The notes beneath the pieces are model-generated. The model saw only the letters and a list, made by a program, of their open reading frames with translations, was not told the DNA's origin and searched no databases. This document shows, piece after piece, positions 8,846 through 17,563 of a stretch of DNA of 64,000 bases. The translations under genes were made by a program, and so were the position numbers. Source of the stretch: JAJPHF01 sp035293805 (GTDB lineage Bacteria; Chloroflexota; UBA6077; JAJPHF01); the NCBI GenBank assembly GCA_035293805.1, contig DATGMD010000009.1, positions 62,001 to 126,000 of the forward strand, read 5' to 3'. Every line of letters begins with the position of its first letter. Position 1 is the stretch's first letter.

Positions 8846-10003
8846 GTGAAACGCAGCACGGAGCGCATCCTCACCACGCACACCGGCAGCTTGCCCCGCC
8901 CCAACGACCTGGCCGAGCTGATGCTCGCGAAGGAGGCTGGGCAGGACGTGGACCCGGCCCGGCTGGAGCACGCGATCCAGGCGGCCACCACTGAGGTCGT
9001 CCGCCAGCAGGTCGCGTGCGGCGTGGACGTCGTCGGCGACGGCGAGATGAGCAAGCCGGGCTACTCAAACTACGTGAAAGACCGCCTGACTGGCTTGAGC
9101 GGCCAGAGCGGGATGAAGCACCGCCCCGAGTGGGAGGACTTCCCCGAGTATTACCAGCTCAACCGCCAGGATGCCGCCCGCGCCAACCTCAGGACGCCCG
9201 CCTGCACCGGCCCGGTGCGGCTCCGGGACCCCGAGGCGGTCCAGCGCGACATCGCGCGCCTGCGGGCCGCGCTCGACGCGCTCGGCGACGCGCGGCCCGT
9301 CGACGTGTTCATGACGGCGGCCTCGCCGGGCGTCATCGCCCACTTCCTGGAGAACCAGTACTACGGCAGCGACGAGGCGTACCTGGCCGCGCTGGCCGAC
9401 GCCATGCGGCCCGAGTACGAGGCGATCGCGGCCGCGGGGTTCGTGCTCCAGCTCGATTGCCCGGACCTCGCCATGAGCCGGCACATGGGCACCAACGCCG
9501 ACCTGTCCACGGAGCAGTTCCGCACGAAGATCAACCTCCAGGTCGAGGCGCTCAACCACACCGTGGCGCGCATCCCCGCCGAGCAGCTTCGCCTGCACCT
9601 GTGCTGGGGCAACTACGAGGGCCCGCACCACCGCGACATCCCCCTCCGCGACATCCTGGACGTGGTGCTGCGCGCGCGTCCCAGCGCGATCTCGTTCGAG
9701 GGCGCCAATCCCCGCCACGGCCACGAGTGGGCGCTGTTCGAGGAGGTCAAGCTGCCCGAGGGGAAGATGCTCATCCCCGGCGTGCTCGACTCGACGACCA
9801 ACTACGTCGAGCACCCGGAGCTGGTGGCCCAGCGGATCGTGCGCTACGCGCGGCTGGTGGGCCGCGAGAACGTGATCGCGGGCTCGGACTGCGGCTTCGG
9901 CACCTTCGTGGGCCGCGCGCGAGTGGACCGCCGCATCACGTGGGCGAAGCTCGAGGCGATGGCCGACGGCGCACGCCTCGCCTCCCAGCAGCTCTGGGGA
10001 TAG
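8846..10003 (+). CDS. MetE C-terminal-like methyltransferase
   Basis: A 385-residue TIM-barrel protein like the C-terminal catalytic half of cobalamin-independent methionine synthase. Visible are HTGSLPRP near the N-terminus, GVDVVGDGEMSKPG, QLDCPDLAM, the His-x-Cys zinc-ligand motif LHLCWGNYEGPHH and the second Cys in AGSDCGFGTF. Stand-alone proteins of this type move methyl groups from various donors to thiols, and their substrates are often unknown. The GTG at 8846 follows AGGAG; the upstream in-frame extension is not conserved-looking. A TACAAT sits about 30 bases upstream as a possible -10 box. Confidence 0.82.
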   Translation: MKRSTERILTTHTGSLPRPNDLAELMLAKEAGQDVDPARLEHAIQAATTEVVRQQVACGVDVVGDGEMSKPGYSNYVKDRLTGLSGQSGMKHRPEWEDFPEYYQLNRQDAARANLRTPACTGPVRLRDPEAVQRDIARLRAALDALGDARPVDVFMTAASPGVIAHFLENQYYGSDEAYLAALADAMRPEYEAIAAAGFVLQLDCPDLAMSRHMGTNADLSTEQFRTKINLQVEALNHTVARIPAEQLRLHLCWGNYEGPHHRDIPLRDILDVVLRARPSAISFEGANPRHGHEWALFEEVKLPEGKMLIPGVLDSTTNYVEHPELVAQRIVRYARLVGRENVIAGSDCGFGTFVGRARVDRRITWAKLEAMADGARLASQQLWG

Positions 10004-10186
10004 GGCTCGCACGGTTCGGAGTGGCGGGCGGGCGCTCGCCGTCTACAGCGGTGTGCAGCCAGATTGAGCGATCGGGTGACCGAGGGCGGCGGCCAGTGGC
10101 GCTGGCCGGATGCCGCGCCACAGGCCGCGGACGGGCATGAAACCCGCCCCTACGAGACGCTGGCTGCTCACCATACGCAAGCTGGT

Positions 10187-11683
10187 CTACGCGTGACCGG
10201 CTGTCGGCGCCGGCTCTGGCGCCGCGCCGCGCGCTAGCGTCAGGGCCAAGTCGCCCTTCTGGACCTGGATGAAGTGGCGATCGCTCCGCTGGGTGAGCTG
10301 CGCCACCAGCTCGACGAGCGGCGACGCGGCGTCGAGGTGCTCGTAGTCACGCGGCGGGCCGGCGGCGCGCATGGCGGCCAGCTCGGCATCGCTGCACTCC
10401 ATGCGCAGCAGCAGCTCCTCTTCGCTCACGCCCGGCCCGCCGTAGCGCGCGCGCAAGTCGGCCTCGGTCGGCTCGGGCGGCGGGGCGGCGGCGATCTCCT
10501 TCGCGCGGGGCCGCGCCAGGATGCGGTCGCGCACGTCCGTGTCCATGCCGTCGATCGCCTCCTGGCCGCCCCAGTAGCCGAGGGCGTAGAGGATGGTCTG
10601 GTCGGTGACCTCTTTGTAACGCTCGCCGGTGATGACGTTGATCGCCGCCTGGCTGCCCACGAACTGGCTGAGCGGCGTCACCATGATCGGCCAGCCCCAC
10701 TCCTCCCGCACCCGCGCGCACTCCGCCAGCGTGTCCGCGTAGCGGTCCTCCATGCCGACCAGCTTGAGCTGGTGGCGCAGGTTGGTGAGCATTCCGCCGG
10801 GCACCTGATGCTGGTACTGCGCGGCGTCGTACTCGACGGGGCGCCCCGGCGGCAGGCCGTCGTGCGCCGCGATGGCGGTGAGCTTCTCGGAGACGGCGCG
10901 GGCCGCGGCCTCGTCGAACACCGGCTCGTAGCCCATCACCCGCAGGTTGGCGGCCACGTTGAACACGCTGGGCAGGGCGGTGCCGTTGGCGAGCGGCGGC
11001 ACGCCAGTGTTGACCGTGCGGATGCCTAGCTTCACCGCCTCCAGCGCGTTCAAGGGGCCGAGGCCGGTAGTGCAGTGGGAGTGTAGCTCAACGTGGATGT
11101 CCCCCGTGTTGGCGAGCACTGCGGGCACGAGAGTGCGCAGCCGCTCGGGGGTCAGCAAGCCGCCGGGATCCTTCAGGCAGATGCGGAACGGGCGCAGCGC
11201 CGCGAGCTGCGCCGCGCGCTCGGCGTAGTAGGCGTCGGTGTGCTTGGGCGAGTACGAGTAGATCAGGTTCACGATCGGGTCGATTCCCACCTCGCGCGCG
11301 GCCCGGATCTTCCACGCCCACATGTCGGCCTGGTTCCACTCGTCCGAGATGCGCGCCTGGCGGATGCCGGCGCGCGCCTCGCAGCGCAGCCGCATGGCGA
11401 GCAGGAAGGGCGGCGAGAGGTCGAACTGCGGGAAGCGCCCGACGATCGTCCGCAGCGGCGTCTCGGTGATGCGCTCGCGGAGCAGGCGGATGCGCTCCCA
11501 AGGGTCTTCCTTCAGCTCGCGCACGGTCTTCTTCGGGTGCGTGTACATGCACTCGATGGAGGTGAAGCCGGCGCGGTCGAGGTCGCGCGCGATCGCCAGC
11601 ATCATCCCGGTGCGCATGTTCTGCGCCCAGAGGCTGAGGTGGCCATCGCGAATCGTGGTGTCCGCGAACCTGATCTCGGTCAT
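10187..11683 (-). CDS. Carboxyltransferase (PycB/OadA) domain protein
   Basis: A 498-residue protein with the HMGL-like/PYC carboxyltransferase barrel: DTTIRDGHLSLWAQNMRT at the N-terminus, ICLKDPGGLLTPERL, and the metal-binding HSHCT. These domains move CO2 between biotin and a keto acid such as pyruvate or oxaloacetate. The C-terminus ends in a Pro/Ala tail and lacks a biotinyl domain (no AMKM-type motif), so biotin would have to come from another subunit or the activity has changed. No biotin carboxylase gene is adjacent. Two repeat units lie upstream. The family is firm, the substrate open. Confidence 0.82.
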   Translation of the reverse strand: MTEIRFADTTIRDGHLSLWAQNMRTGMMLAIARDLDRAGFTSIECMYTHPKKTVRELKEDPWERIRLLRERITETPLRTIVGRFPQFDLSPPFLLAMRLRCEARAGIRQARISDEWNQADMWAWKIRAAREVGIDPIVNLIYSYSPKHTDAYYAERAAQLAALRPFRICLKDPGGLLTPERLRTLVPAVLANTGDIHVELHSHCTTGLGPLNALEAVKLGIRTVNTGVPPLANGTALPSVFNVAANLRVMGYEPVFDEAAARAVSEKLTAIAAHDGLPPGRPVEYDAAQYQHQVPGGMLTNLRHQLKLVGMEDRYADTLAECARVREEWGWPIMVTPLSQFVGSQAAINVITGERYKEVTDQTILYALGYWGGQEAIDGMDTDVRDRILARPRAKEIAAAPPPEPTEADLRARYGGPGVSEEELLLRMECSDAELAAMRAAGPPRDYEHLDAASPLVELVAQLTQRSDRHFIQVQKGDLALTLARGAAPEPAPTAGHA

Positions 11684-11800
11684 CGCTCCTCGCCACTTAA
11701 CTGTCGCTCGCCTTAGCCGTCCAGCAGCGCTCGCCGTCTTCCGCGTCGCCGGGGAAGGCTACCGCCTGGCCCTCGTCCGCGGGAGAAAGCTGAGAGAGGG

Positions 11801-11876
11801 CGGGCCCTCACCCCCGCCCTCTCCCAGGGGGAGAGGGAGTAGGACGCTATCTCCCAGGGGGAGAGGGGGCAGAGGG
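11801..11876. repeat. CCCTCACCCC-family hairpin repeats
   Basis: Two partial units of the dispersed repeat, one with the CCCTCACCCC arm and one only with CTCCCAGGGGGAGAGGG, in the gap between two minus-strand genes. Confidence 0.8.
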
Positions 11877-11883
11877 CCGCGCC

Positions 11884-12627
11884 CTATCCCAGATGGACGT
11901 CGTGCCGGATCGCCCGCAGGTCGATCTCGATGGCGCCGCCCTGGACCGGCGGCTGGCCACAATACCAGGTGATGCCGTTGAGGGCGGCTGGCCCGGCCTG
12001 CGCCAGCACCTCGTCGCGCAGGACCGGGAACAGGTCGTGGACGGTGTACAGCCCCATCGCCGTGACCTGCTCCCACGCCGCGCCCAGCCCCCCGAGTCGC
12101 TGGCCCAGCGTCGCCACCACGTCGCGCGTCTTCTCGCGCAGCGCCCCCGGCGAGTTGTCGCCGGGCCGCACGCTCGTCGCCTCTGGCACGCCGGAGACCA
12201 CGAACGTAGGCGGCGCGTCGGCCGCCGGGGCGGTGTACGAGAAGGCGAAGACACCCTGCTCTGGGAGCGGGACCAGATCGACGGCGATGTTCGTGCGCGC
12301 GGTGGCGCCGAGGCCGTCCACGACCAGCCCCCACTCGCGCAGCAGGTCGCCGTATTGCCCGTTAAATCCCTCGCGCGAGAAGAACTCCTCCCGCGTGTAC
12401 GGCTGCGCGCAGCGCAGCTCGACGGCGCAGAGCGCCGCGCGGGGACGCCGTAGCCCGGCCAGGTGCCGCTCGATCGCGGCGAAGCCCTCCCGCCACGCGA
12501 TCGGCCGCCGGAACGTCACATGCACGATCTCGTAGCCTGGATCGGCGATCACGCCGCCGCAGAACGGCAGCGTCCCGCTGCCCGCGAGAAAATGGTAGTT
12601 GCCTGCCGCTAGCCCAACCAGCGCCAC
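11884..12627 (-). CDS. RidA-like domain protein
   Basis: A 247-residue protein that looks like two related RidA/YjgF-type halves. The second half has a run AAWEQVTAMGLYTVHDLFPVL resembling the RidA helix, followed by a strand with GITWYCGQPPVQGGAIEID. The first half has AALCAVELRCAQPYTREEFF. RidA relatives include 2-aminoacrylate deaminase and 2-aminomuconate deaminase of aminoaromatic breakdown. The usual Arg that binds the substrate carboxylate could not be placed, so a reaction is not assigned. It lies upstream of the carboxyltransferase gene on the same strand. Confidence 0.5.
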   Translation of the reverse strand: MALVGLAAGNYHFLAGSGTLPFCGGVIADPGYEIVHVTFRRPIAWREGFAAIERHLAGLRRPRAALCAVELRCAQPYTREEFFSREGFNGQYGDLLREWGLVVDGLGATARTNIAVDLVPLPEQGVFAFSYTAPAADAPPTFVVSGVPEATSVRPGDNSPGALREKTRDVVATLGQRLGGLGAAWEQVTAMGLYTVHDLFPVLRDEVLAQAGPAALNGITWYCGQPPVQGGAIEIDLRAIRHDVHLG

Positions 12628-12783
12628 CTCACCCTCCCTCTCTCCGTGCTGGTCCCCGCATCCCTAGTGCAGGGTCAGACAAGGTCTTCGGCCGAGGGGG
12701 TGGGGCCGGCTGGGCGGGCGAGACGCCCGCGCTCCCCGGCGCCGCATCCACCGGCCAAATGGCCGGGACGGCCGCGCTCCCAA

Positions 12784-12882
12784 CCCCACCCGTCACCGAG
12801 CAGGTAGTCTGATCCGTGATCCCGATCCCCGAGGTGCCGGCGCTGTACGGCCCCACCCGTCACCGAGGAGGTAGTCTGATCC
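12784..12882. repeat. Pair of 32-bp direct repeats
   Basis: The block CCCCACCCGTCACCGAG plus AGGTAGTCTGATCC occurs at 12784-12815 and 12851-12882 with one mismatch, 35 bases apart. Only two copies, so not a CRISPR array. Confidence 0.8.
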
Positions 12883-12918
12883 CGCATTGGGGCTACCGGA
12901 CACGCCCCTGCCGGGGGT

Positions 12919-12935
12919 GTGGGGGTGTCCCCCAC
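12919..12935 (-). terminator. Hairpin after esterase gene
   Basis: A GTGGGGG arm, TGT loop and CCCCCAC arm, 24 bases beyond the stop of the minus-strand esterase. No T-run follows, so termination is only likely. The GGGGGACACCCCC core recurs twice at 35.8 kb. Confidence 0.45.
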
Positions 12936-12958
12936 CTAGCCACTCCCCAGTTTCCCCT

Positions 12959-13831
12959 TTACCGCGCCGCGACGGGCGGCGCCACCTGGCGCGCGATGAA
13001 CGCCTTGATGCGCTCGATCATGCGCGCCACGTCGGCGTCCGGCCAGCCGGCGATGCCGTGCGGCATGCCCTCGAACCAGGCTAGCTCGGCCTGCCCGCCG
13101 GCCGCCTGGTACAGCGACGCGACCTGCTCGACCATCCCTTGCGGCACGCCCTCGTCCGCCGTGCCCTGGATCAACAGGGCCGGCGGCAGCTCGACGGGTT
13201 CGCCACGCTGCAGGATCAGCAGCGGGCTCGCCTCGGCCTGTGTCTCGACCGTGCCGAAGTAAGCGTCGTGGTATTCGAGATAGTGGGTGAGGCCGCGCGC
13301 CTCCGCCATGCGGTAGCGGCCGAGCGGGTCCAGCACGCCCCACAGCGAGATTACGTACGCCAGCGTGGCGTCGCGGCCGGCGGCCTGGGGGAGCGGCAGG
13401 GCGGCGTAGCGCGGGTCGCGGGGCCGCATGGCGCTCAGCATGATGAGGTGCCCGCCGCTGGAGATGCCCAGCCCGCCCACGGTCGCCGGGTCGGCGTGGA
13501 AGTCGGCCGCGTGGTGCTTCAGCCAGCGCGTCGCATAGTTGATGTCGGCCAGCGAGGACGGGTATGGGTCCGTGCCGCCCATGCGGAAGTTGATCGAGAC
13601 GACCAGGACGCCGCTCGCCGCCAGTCCCTCCCCGAGCGCCGGGGCGCCCGTGCGGTCGCCGTTGTTCCAGGCGCCGCCGTGGATCGCCAGCAGCGCCGGG
13701 AACGGCCCCTCACCCTGGGGCTGGTAGGTGAGCGCGAGCCAGGACCGGTCGCCGTCGCGACGGTACTCGACGTCCTCGACCTTGACGTCGTAGCGCCGCG
13801 CGGGATCGTAGCCAAGAGCGCCGTTCGCCAT
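12959..13831 (-). CDS. Alpha/beta hydrolase, esterase-type
   Basis: A 290-residue alpha/beta hydrolase. The oxyanion-hole motif HGGAWNNGDR, the nucleophile elbow GISSGGH, an acid region QGTADEGVPQ and the C-terminal histidine in GMPHGIAGWPDADVARMI match the hormone-sensitive-lipase/BD-FAE type esterases. It probably hydrolyses small esters in the cytoplasm, as no signal peptide is seen. GGAGGCGCG lies before the ATG at 13831. It stands alone between two non-coding repeat-bearing gaps. Confidence 0.85.
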   Translation of the reverse strand: MANGALGYDPARRYDVKVEDVEYRRDGDRSWLALTYQPQGEGPFPALLAIHGGAWNNGDRTGAPALGEGLAASGVLVVSINFRMGGTDPYPSSLADINYATRWLKHHAADFHADPATVGGLGISSGGHLIMLSAMRPRDPRYAALPLPQAAGRDATLAYVISLWGVLDPLGRYRMAEARGLTHYLEYHDAYFGTVETQAEASPLLILQRGEPVELPPALLIQGTADEGVPQGMVEQVASLYQAAGGQAELAWFEGMPHGIAGWPDADVARMIERIKAFIARQVAPPVAAR

Positions 13832-14022
13832 CTTCGCGCCTCCGTCGCCGTATGCCCTACGGTACGGCCGCCCCCTGGCCGGCAGCCAGCGTTTCGCCGG
13901 CCGGCCGCGCCTAATCGTAGCCCACCTGGCGCCCGTGTACCAGCGCCGGCCGGCCGCAGGGTGCTCGCAGATCGTGGCAGGACGTGGTAGCGGCGCACTG
14001 GATCGCGTCGCCGGGCCACTCG

Positions 14023-14420
14023 CGGGCGTATGAGTTTAGCCGAGGAACGGTCAAACGATGCTCCTTTACCGGGTGGTTAACTGCTAGGCCGGGCGCGGGA
14101 CCGGGCGGGCTGGTCGGGCGCGGAAGGTCGCATCGTTTGCCCCGTACGATACTCCCCTGCTGTCTCGCGGCGGGCCGGGCCGGCGGGGAGTGCCCCGGGC
14201 CGGGCGCGGGCGGCGGGTGCGGTGGGAGGCGTGTACGGCGTAAGATACGCGACCACGTCGCGCGAGCTGGCAGGCGCTCTCCGGCGCGCCTTGCGGCCTG
14301 TCTAAAGAGGAAGCTATTGGCGAAGGGCGGTCGTCCGGCGCAGACGGGTGATACGCAAGGCAGCCCGGCGGGTCGCCTGCTGGGGCGGGCCCTCACCCCG
14401 ACCCTCTCGCAGGGGGAGAG
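14023..14420 (+). repeat. About 400-bp dispersed element, copy B
   Basis: Inverted relative to copy A at 2213-2618. The complementary arms AAACGATGC (14053-14061) and GCATCGTTT (14130-14138) are 68 bases apart against 67 in copy A, although the sequence between them has changed. Like copy A, it reads toward a downstream gene (here the Lin0512 gene) and ends in a CCCTCACCCC unit. Confidence 0.8.
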
Positions 14421-14480
14421 GGGGAGGGACGAGTAGGACGCCCTCACCCCGACCCTCTCCCAGGGGGAGAGGGGGAGGGG
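14389..14480. repeat. CCCTCACCCC-family hairpin repeats, two units
   Basis: Two near-identical tandem units (CCCTCACCCCGACCCTCTC followed by the GGGAGAGGG arm), the first forming the end of element copy B. Confidence 0.85.
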
Positions 14481-14750
14481 ATGACCCGAGCATAACCCCT
14501 TGACGGGCGCGGAGCGGCGGGCAATAGTACCGCGATGCGGGCGTGCGGTCGGCGCGACGTCTGGGGGCGGGGTGTTTGACCGCCACGAGAGCTGCGTTGA
14601 CGCGACTCGGGTGCTCGGCGAGGTGCGCCGAAGCGGCGAGCCGAGCAGCGCTGGGGGGCGGCCACGAGAGCCGCTCCGACCGGACGTTGGCTGCGCGCCT
14701 GGCGCGCAAGCTGCTCTAGGATGGCGCGGGCCTAACGAGAGGAGAGGCGG

Positions 14751-15089
14751 ATGAGCACCGTGCGCTACGTGCTGGAGTTCGGCATGGGCGTGGACCTCCA
14801 CGGGCAGGACTGTACGAAGGCCGCGTGCCGCGCGGTGTTCGACGCGGTACGGCACTCGAGCCTGCCCTTGCTCCACGAGATTGAGGAGCGGGGCGGGACG
14901 ATGCTAGTGGAGGTGACCGTGGGGGTGCCCGATCCGGCCGCGGTGGACGTGGAGGTCGTGAAGCGCGAGCTGCCGCACGGCGAGGTCAGCGTGCAGGCGG
15001 TGAGCGGCGGCCTGCGGGTGCCCGGGAGCGAGACGCTCATCGCCTGCGCCGCGGTCGTGGTCAGTGCGCGATACCCCGAGCCGTCGTGA
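14751..15089 (+). CDS. Lin0512 family protein
   Basis: A 112-residue protein matching the conserved Lin0512 family by its N-terminal EFGMGVDLHGQDCTKAACRAVFDAVRHSSLP, here split into its parts: a Glu-Phe-Gly-Met-Gly start, an Asp-Leu-His-Gly-Gln-Asp motif and the Thr-Lys-Ala-Ala helix. The remainder is an alternating strand pattern ending in VVVSARYPEPS. The length is normal for the family, whose biochemical role is unknown. AGGAGAGG precedes the ATG. The next gene starts about 90 bases later on the same strand. Confidence 0.75.
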   Translation: MSTVRYVLEFGMGVDLHGQDCTKAACRAVFDAVRHSSLPLLHEIEERGGTMLVEVTVGVPDPAAVDVEVVKRELPHGEVSVQAVSGGLRVPGSETLIACAAVVVSARYPEPS

Positions 15090-15176
15090 GCCTGCAGGCG
15101 CGATGAGCGCCAGCGTCGCGTAGGCGCGGCGCAGAGCATGGAAGCGCCGACAACCCGTGAGCGATCCGGGGGCGGG

Positions 15177-16376
15177 ATGAGCGACCGCGCGGCCGCGGCG
15201 CGCTACCTGGCGCAGGCGCGGGCGACGCGCGCCTACACGGCGCGGCACCTGGCATACTACGGCGGCGCGGCTGACGGCGGGGCGCCGTGGGTCAGCTATC
15301 GCCGCAGCACCGCCGAGCCCGACTACTCGGACTCCTGGTACGACTGCTCCCAGATACTCGCGGACGCCGCGCTCGCCGCGTGCGGCGACGCCGCCTGCGT
15401 CGCCGACGCCGCGCGCGCGTTCCGCCACCTGGAGCGCCACTGGGACCCGACGGGAGGGGGCTACTTCGGCCGCGGGGGCGTGCGCGGCGATTGGGTCGCC
15501 GGGCCGGACAAGTACGCCGACGACAACGCGCTCGCGGGCGTGGCGCTGCTCCACGCGCAGTCCAGTGAGCCGGACGCGGCTAGGCGCCGGCGCTACGTGG
15601 CCCGCGCCATCGCCATTGCCGAGTACCTGGCGCGCGACCTGTGGGACGACGTGTTCGGCGGCGGCTTCTGGTGGAACACCCGCCGCGGCGACGGCGTCGA
15701 AGGCAAGCCGGCGCAGAGCAACGGGCTGGCGGCGCTGCTGTTGCTCTGGCTGCACGATCTGACGGGCGAGCCGCGCTGGCGGGCGTGGGCGGCGCGCACG
15801 CTCACCTGGCTGGACGCGACGCTGTGGGACCAGGGCGCCGGCCTCTACCGCTACAGCGTCCATTACGCCGACCTCGCCGCGCGCACGGGCCAGGTCGTCG
15901 AGCGGCGCTACTTCAACTACGACCAGGGCATTCTCATCGAGGCGCACGCTCGCGCTGCCGTCGGCTTGGTGGAGCGCCCGGCTGGCGGCGCGGCAGGGGG
16001 CGACGCGGCCGAGCGCGGAGCCCATCTTCGCCGTGCGCGCACGATCGCCAGCTCCCTGGAGGGGCGGTTCTGGGACGCGGCGCTGGGGGGCTACGTGCTG
16101 GAGGCGGGGGTGCCCCAGCTCTACCTCGTCTACGCGGCCTGGCTCACGCCGGCGCTGCTGGCGCTGTTCGCGGCGGACGCCGACCCGCGCTGGCTCGCGC
16201 TCGCGCGCCGGAACGTGGACACGCTGCACGCGCGTCTCTACGACCCGCGGGATGGCGGTTACGCCCACCGCGCCTGGCGCGACGCCGGCCAGGTGCGCCT
16301 CGACCCAGAGCGCCACACGGCCGCGCAGGCCTGGATGCAATACGCCCAGGCCGCGCTGGCTGCCGCGCTGGCTTAG
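15177..16376 (+). CDS. GH76-like (alpha/alpha)6-barrel glycosidase
   Basis: About 400 residues of repeating helix pairs rich in Trp, Tyr and Asp. The motif KYADDNALAGVALL, with its Asp-Asp pair, resembles the catalytic DD of GH76 alpha-1,6-mannanases, and QSNGLAALLLLWLHDLTGEPRW plus NYDQGILIEAH fit that fold. No signal peptide is visible, so it may act inside the cell. It could also be a related epimerase-type (alpha/alpha)6 enzyme. An ATG at 15138 is an alternative start; 15177 follows a purine run. The 3' end overlaps the converging HicA-like gene by four bases. Confidence 0.6.
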   Translation: MSDRAAAARYLAQARATRAYTARHLAYYGGAADGGAPWVSYRRSTAEPDYSDSWYDCSQILADAALAACGDAACVADAARAFRHLERHWDPTGGGYFGRGGVRGDWVAGPDKYADDNALAGVALLHAQSSEPDAARRRRYVARAIAIAEYLARDLWDDVFGGGFWWNTRRGDGVEGKPAQSNGLAALLLLWLHDLTGEPRWRAWAARTLTWLDATLWDQGAGLYRYSVHYADLAARTGQVVERRYFNYDQGILIEAHARAAVGLVERPAGGAAGGDAAERGAHLRRARTIASSLEGRFWDAALGGYVLEAGVPQLYLVYAAWLTPALLALFAADADPRWLALARRNVDTLHARLYDPRDGGYAHRAWRDAGQVRLDPERHTAAQAWMQYAQAALAAALA

Positions 16377-16633
16377 CCGTTGTACCCGCGCTGGACGGCG
16401 GCGACGAGCGCGGCGACGTTGGCGAGGCCGAGCGCTTGGGCGATCTGGCGCGCGGCGGAGAGCGACAGTCCGGCCTGCGGCTGCAGCGGCAGCAGGACGG
16501 CCGGACGGCCGGCGCAGCGCAGCTTGAGGTGCTTGTGCTTGCCCGGCTCCACCTCGTAGCCCACGGCCTCCAGGTAGCGCCGCAGCTCGCGCACACGCAG
16601 GGGCGCCATCGCCGCGCCCTTCTCCTTGCCCAT
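16373..16633 (-). CDS. HicA-like mRNA-interferase family protein, orphan
   Basis: An 86-residue protein with the HicA/YcfA pattern: an N-terminal helix VRELRRYLEAVGYEV, a Gly-Lys-His-Lys-His segment in place of the usual Gly-Ser-His with the putative catalytic His, strand LKLRC, and a C-terminal helix. HicA toxins cleave mRNA and are normally paired with a HicB antitoxin, but no HicB gene is next to it. It may be a solitary or repurposed RNA-binding protein. GGGAG lies eight bases before the ATG. Confidence 0.55.
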   Translation of the reverse strand: MGKEKGAAMAPLRVRELRRYLEAVGYEVEPGKHKHLKLRCAGRPAVLLPLQPQAGLSLSAARQIAQALGLANVAALVAAVQRGYNG

Positions 16634-16973
16634 TTGCTCGCTCCCGCGGCCGACCTACGCCCCGGCCCAGCGCCGCTTGCAGTATGCCGCGCCACACCCC
16701 AAAAAGGGAAAAGGGGGAGGGGCGCGGCCGGGGGCAGCAGCGCCCTTCTGCTACTGCACGGCGCGTGCCCGGAGCGGGCGCCGCGGCGCGGTACCAGGAC
16801 CCGGCCGTGAGCGTCGGCCATCACGCGGTCGGCGTGGCTGCCATCGCCCGTCGCTGCTGCCGCTGCCGGCTGTCGGGGCGGCGGGGGCAGGAGCGGCGGC
16901 GCGACGTGTATACGTCGACCAGGATGACCGGATGCGAGCGCCGGCGCGACGGCGGAGCGGGCGCCGCTCGATT

Positions 16974-16993
16974 TTTGGCGAATTTACGCCAAA
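16974..16993. promoter_or_regulatory. Inverted repeat TTTGGCG-N6-CGCCAAA
   Basis: A perfect 7-bp inverted repeat with a 6-base A/T spacer, ending five bases before the -35 box of the predicted HU promoter. Its position suits an activator or repressor site. Confidence 0.5.
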
Positions 16994-16997
16994 GATA

Positions 16998-17026
16998 GTG
17001 ACTTTTACCCTACAACGTCATAGAAT
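16998..17026 (+). promoter_or_regulatory. Predicted sigma70-type promoter for HU gene
   Basis: GTGACT (-35) and TAGAAT (-10) separated by 17 bases, in the only A/T-rich stretch of the region. The start site would be near 17033, giving a leader of about 110 bases. Confidence 0.6.
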
Positions 17027-17145
17027 GTATCTCGGGAATGCCAGGCCCGGCTTGGAAATGCGGGCTCAAGGGGACCGGCACGCGGGCCGCGCCGGCGAGC
17101 CGGGACCGGGTCTGAGCGGAGGAGTTTGGCGGGAGGAGGTTAACG

Positions 17146-17490
17146 ATGGTCGGCAAGAGCGAGCTTACCACGCGCGTCGCGCAGCGCACGGGCCTGCCCA
17201 AGGCGCAGGCGGCCAAGGCGGTCAACGCCGTGGTCGAGAGCATTAGCGAGGCGCTGGCGAAGAAGGAAGGCGTGAGCATCACGGGCTTCGGTAGCTGGCG
17301 GGTCACCGAGACCAAGGCGCGTCAGGGGCGCAACCCACGCACGGGGCAGGCCATCAACATCCCGGCCGGCAGCCGCGTGTCGTTCCGCCCGGGCTCGACC
17401 CTGGCCACCGGCGTTCGCGGTGGCGGCGGCAACAGTGGGAGCAGCCGGAGCAGCACGGGCGGCGCGCGGGGCGGGGCCCGCGCCCGCTAG
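17146..17490 (+). CDS. hup: HU-family DNA-binding protein with basic Gly/Ser tail
   Basis: A 114-residue nucleoid protein. Residues 1-90 follow HU: two N-terminal helices (SELTTRVAQRTGLPKAQAAK), the strand GVSITGFGSWRV, the DNA-gripping arm RQGRNPRTGQAINIPAGS and a final helix start VSFRPG. HU dimers bend and compact DNA. After residue 90 there is an added tail of Gly, Ser and Arg, which probably adds non-specific DNA or RNA contacts. A very strong Shine-Dalgarno, GGAGGAGGTT, precedes the ATG, in keeping with high expression. Confidence 0.93.
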   Translation: MVGKSELTTRVAQRTGLPKAQAAKAVNAVVESISEALAKKEGVSITGFGSWRVTETKARQGRNPRTGQAINIPAGSRVSFRPGSTLATGVRGGGGNSGSSRSSTGGARGGARAR

Positions 17491-17563
17491 AGGCGCGGTC
17501 CTCGGCCGTGGCGGGGCCACGGGGGCGCCGCAAGGATCGCTCGGGCGGTGTCTCGCGGCCGGG

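Larger units (their letters stand above)
12628..12958. other. Intergenic region with direct repeats
   Basis: No gene seen. It contains two 32-bp direct repeats (12784-12815, 12851-12882) and a hairpin at 12919-12935 after the esterase stop codon. Confidence 0.7.
13832..14750. other. Long intergenic region with dispersed elements
   Basis: About 920 bases between divergent genes with no convincing frame. It holds copy B of the roughly 400-base element (14023-14420), CCCTCACCCC repeat units (14389-14480), and about 250 bases of unique sequence before the Lin0512 gene. Confidence 0.7.
16634..17145. other. Intergenic region upstream of HU gene
   Basis: About 510 bases. The first 300 are GC-rich and featureless. 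The last part switches to A/T-rich sequence containing an inverted repeat, a good promoter and the leader of the HU gene. Confidence 0.7.

Noticed and set aside
12784..12882. CRISPR array
   Set aside because: Only two copies, 35 bases apart, no cas genes and no further spacers.
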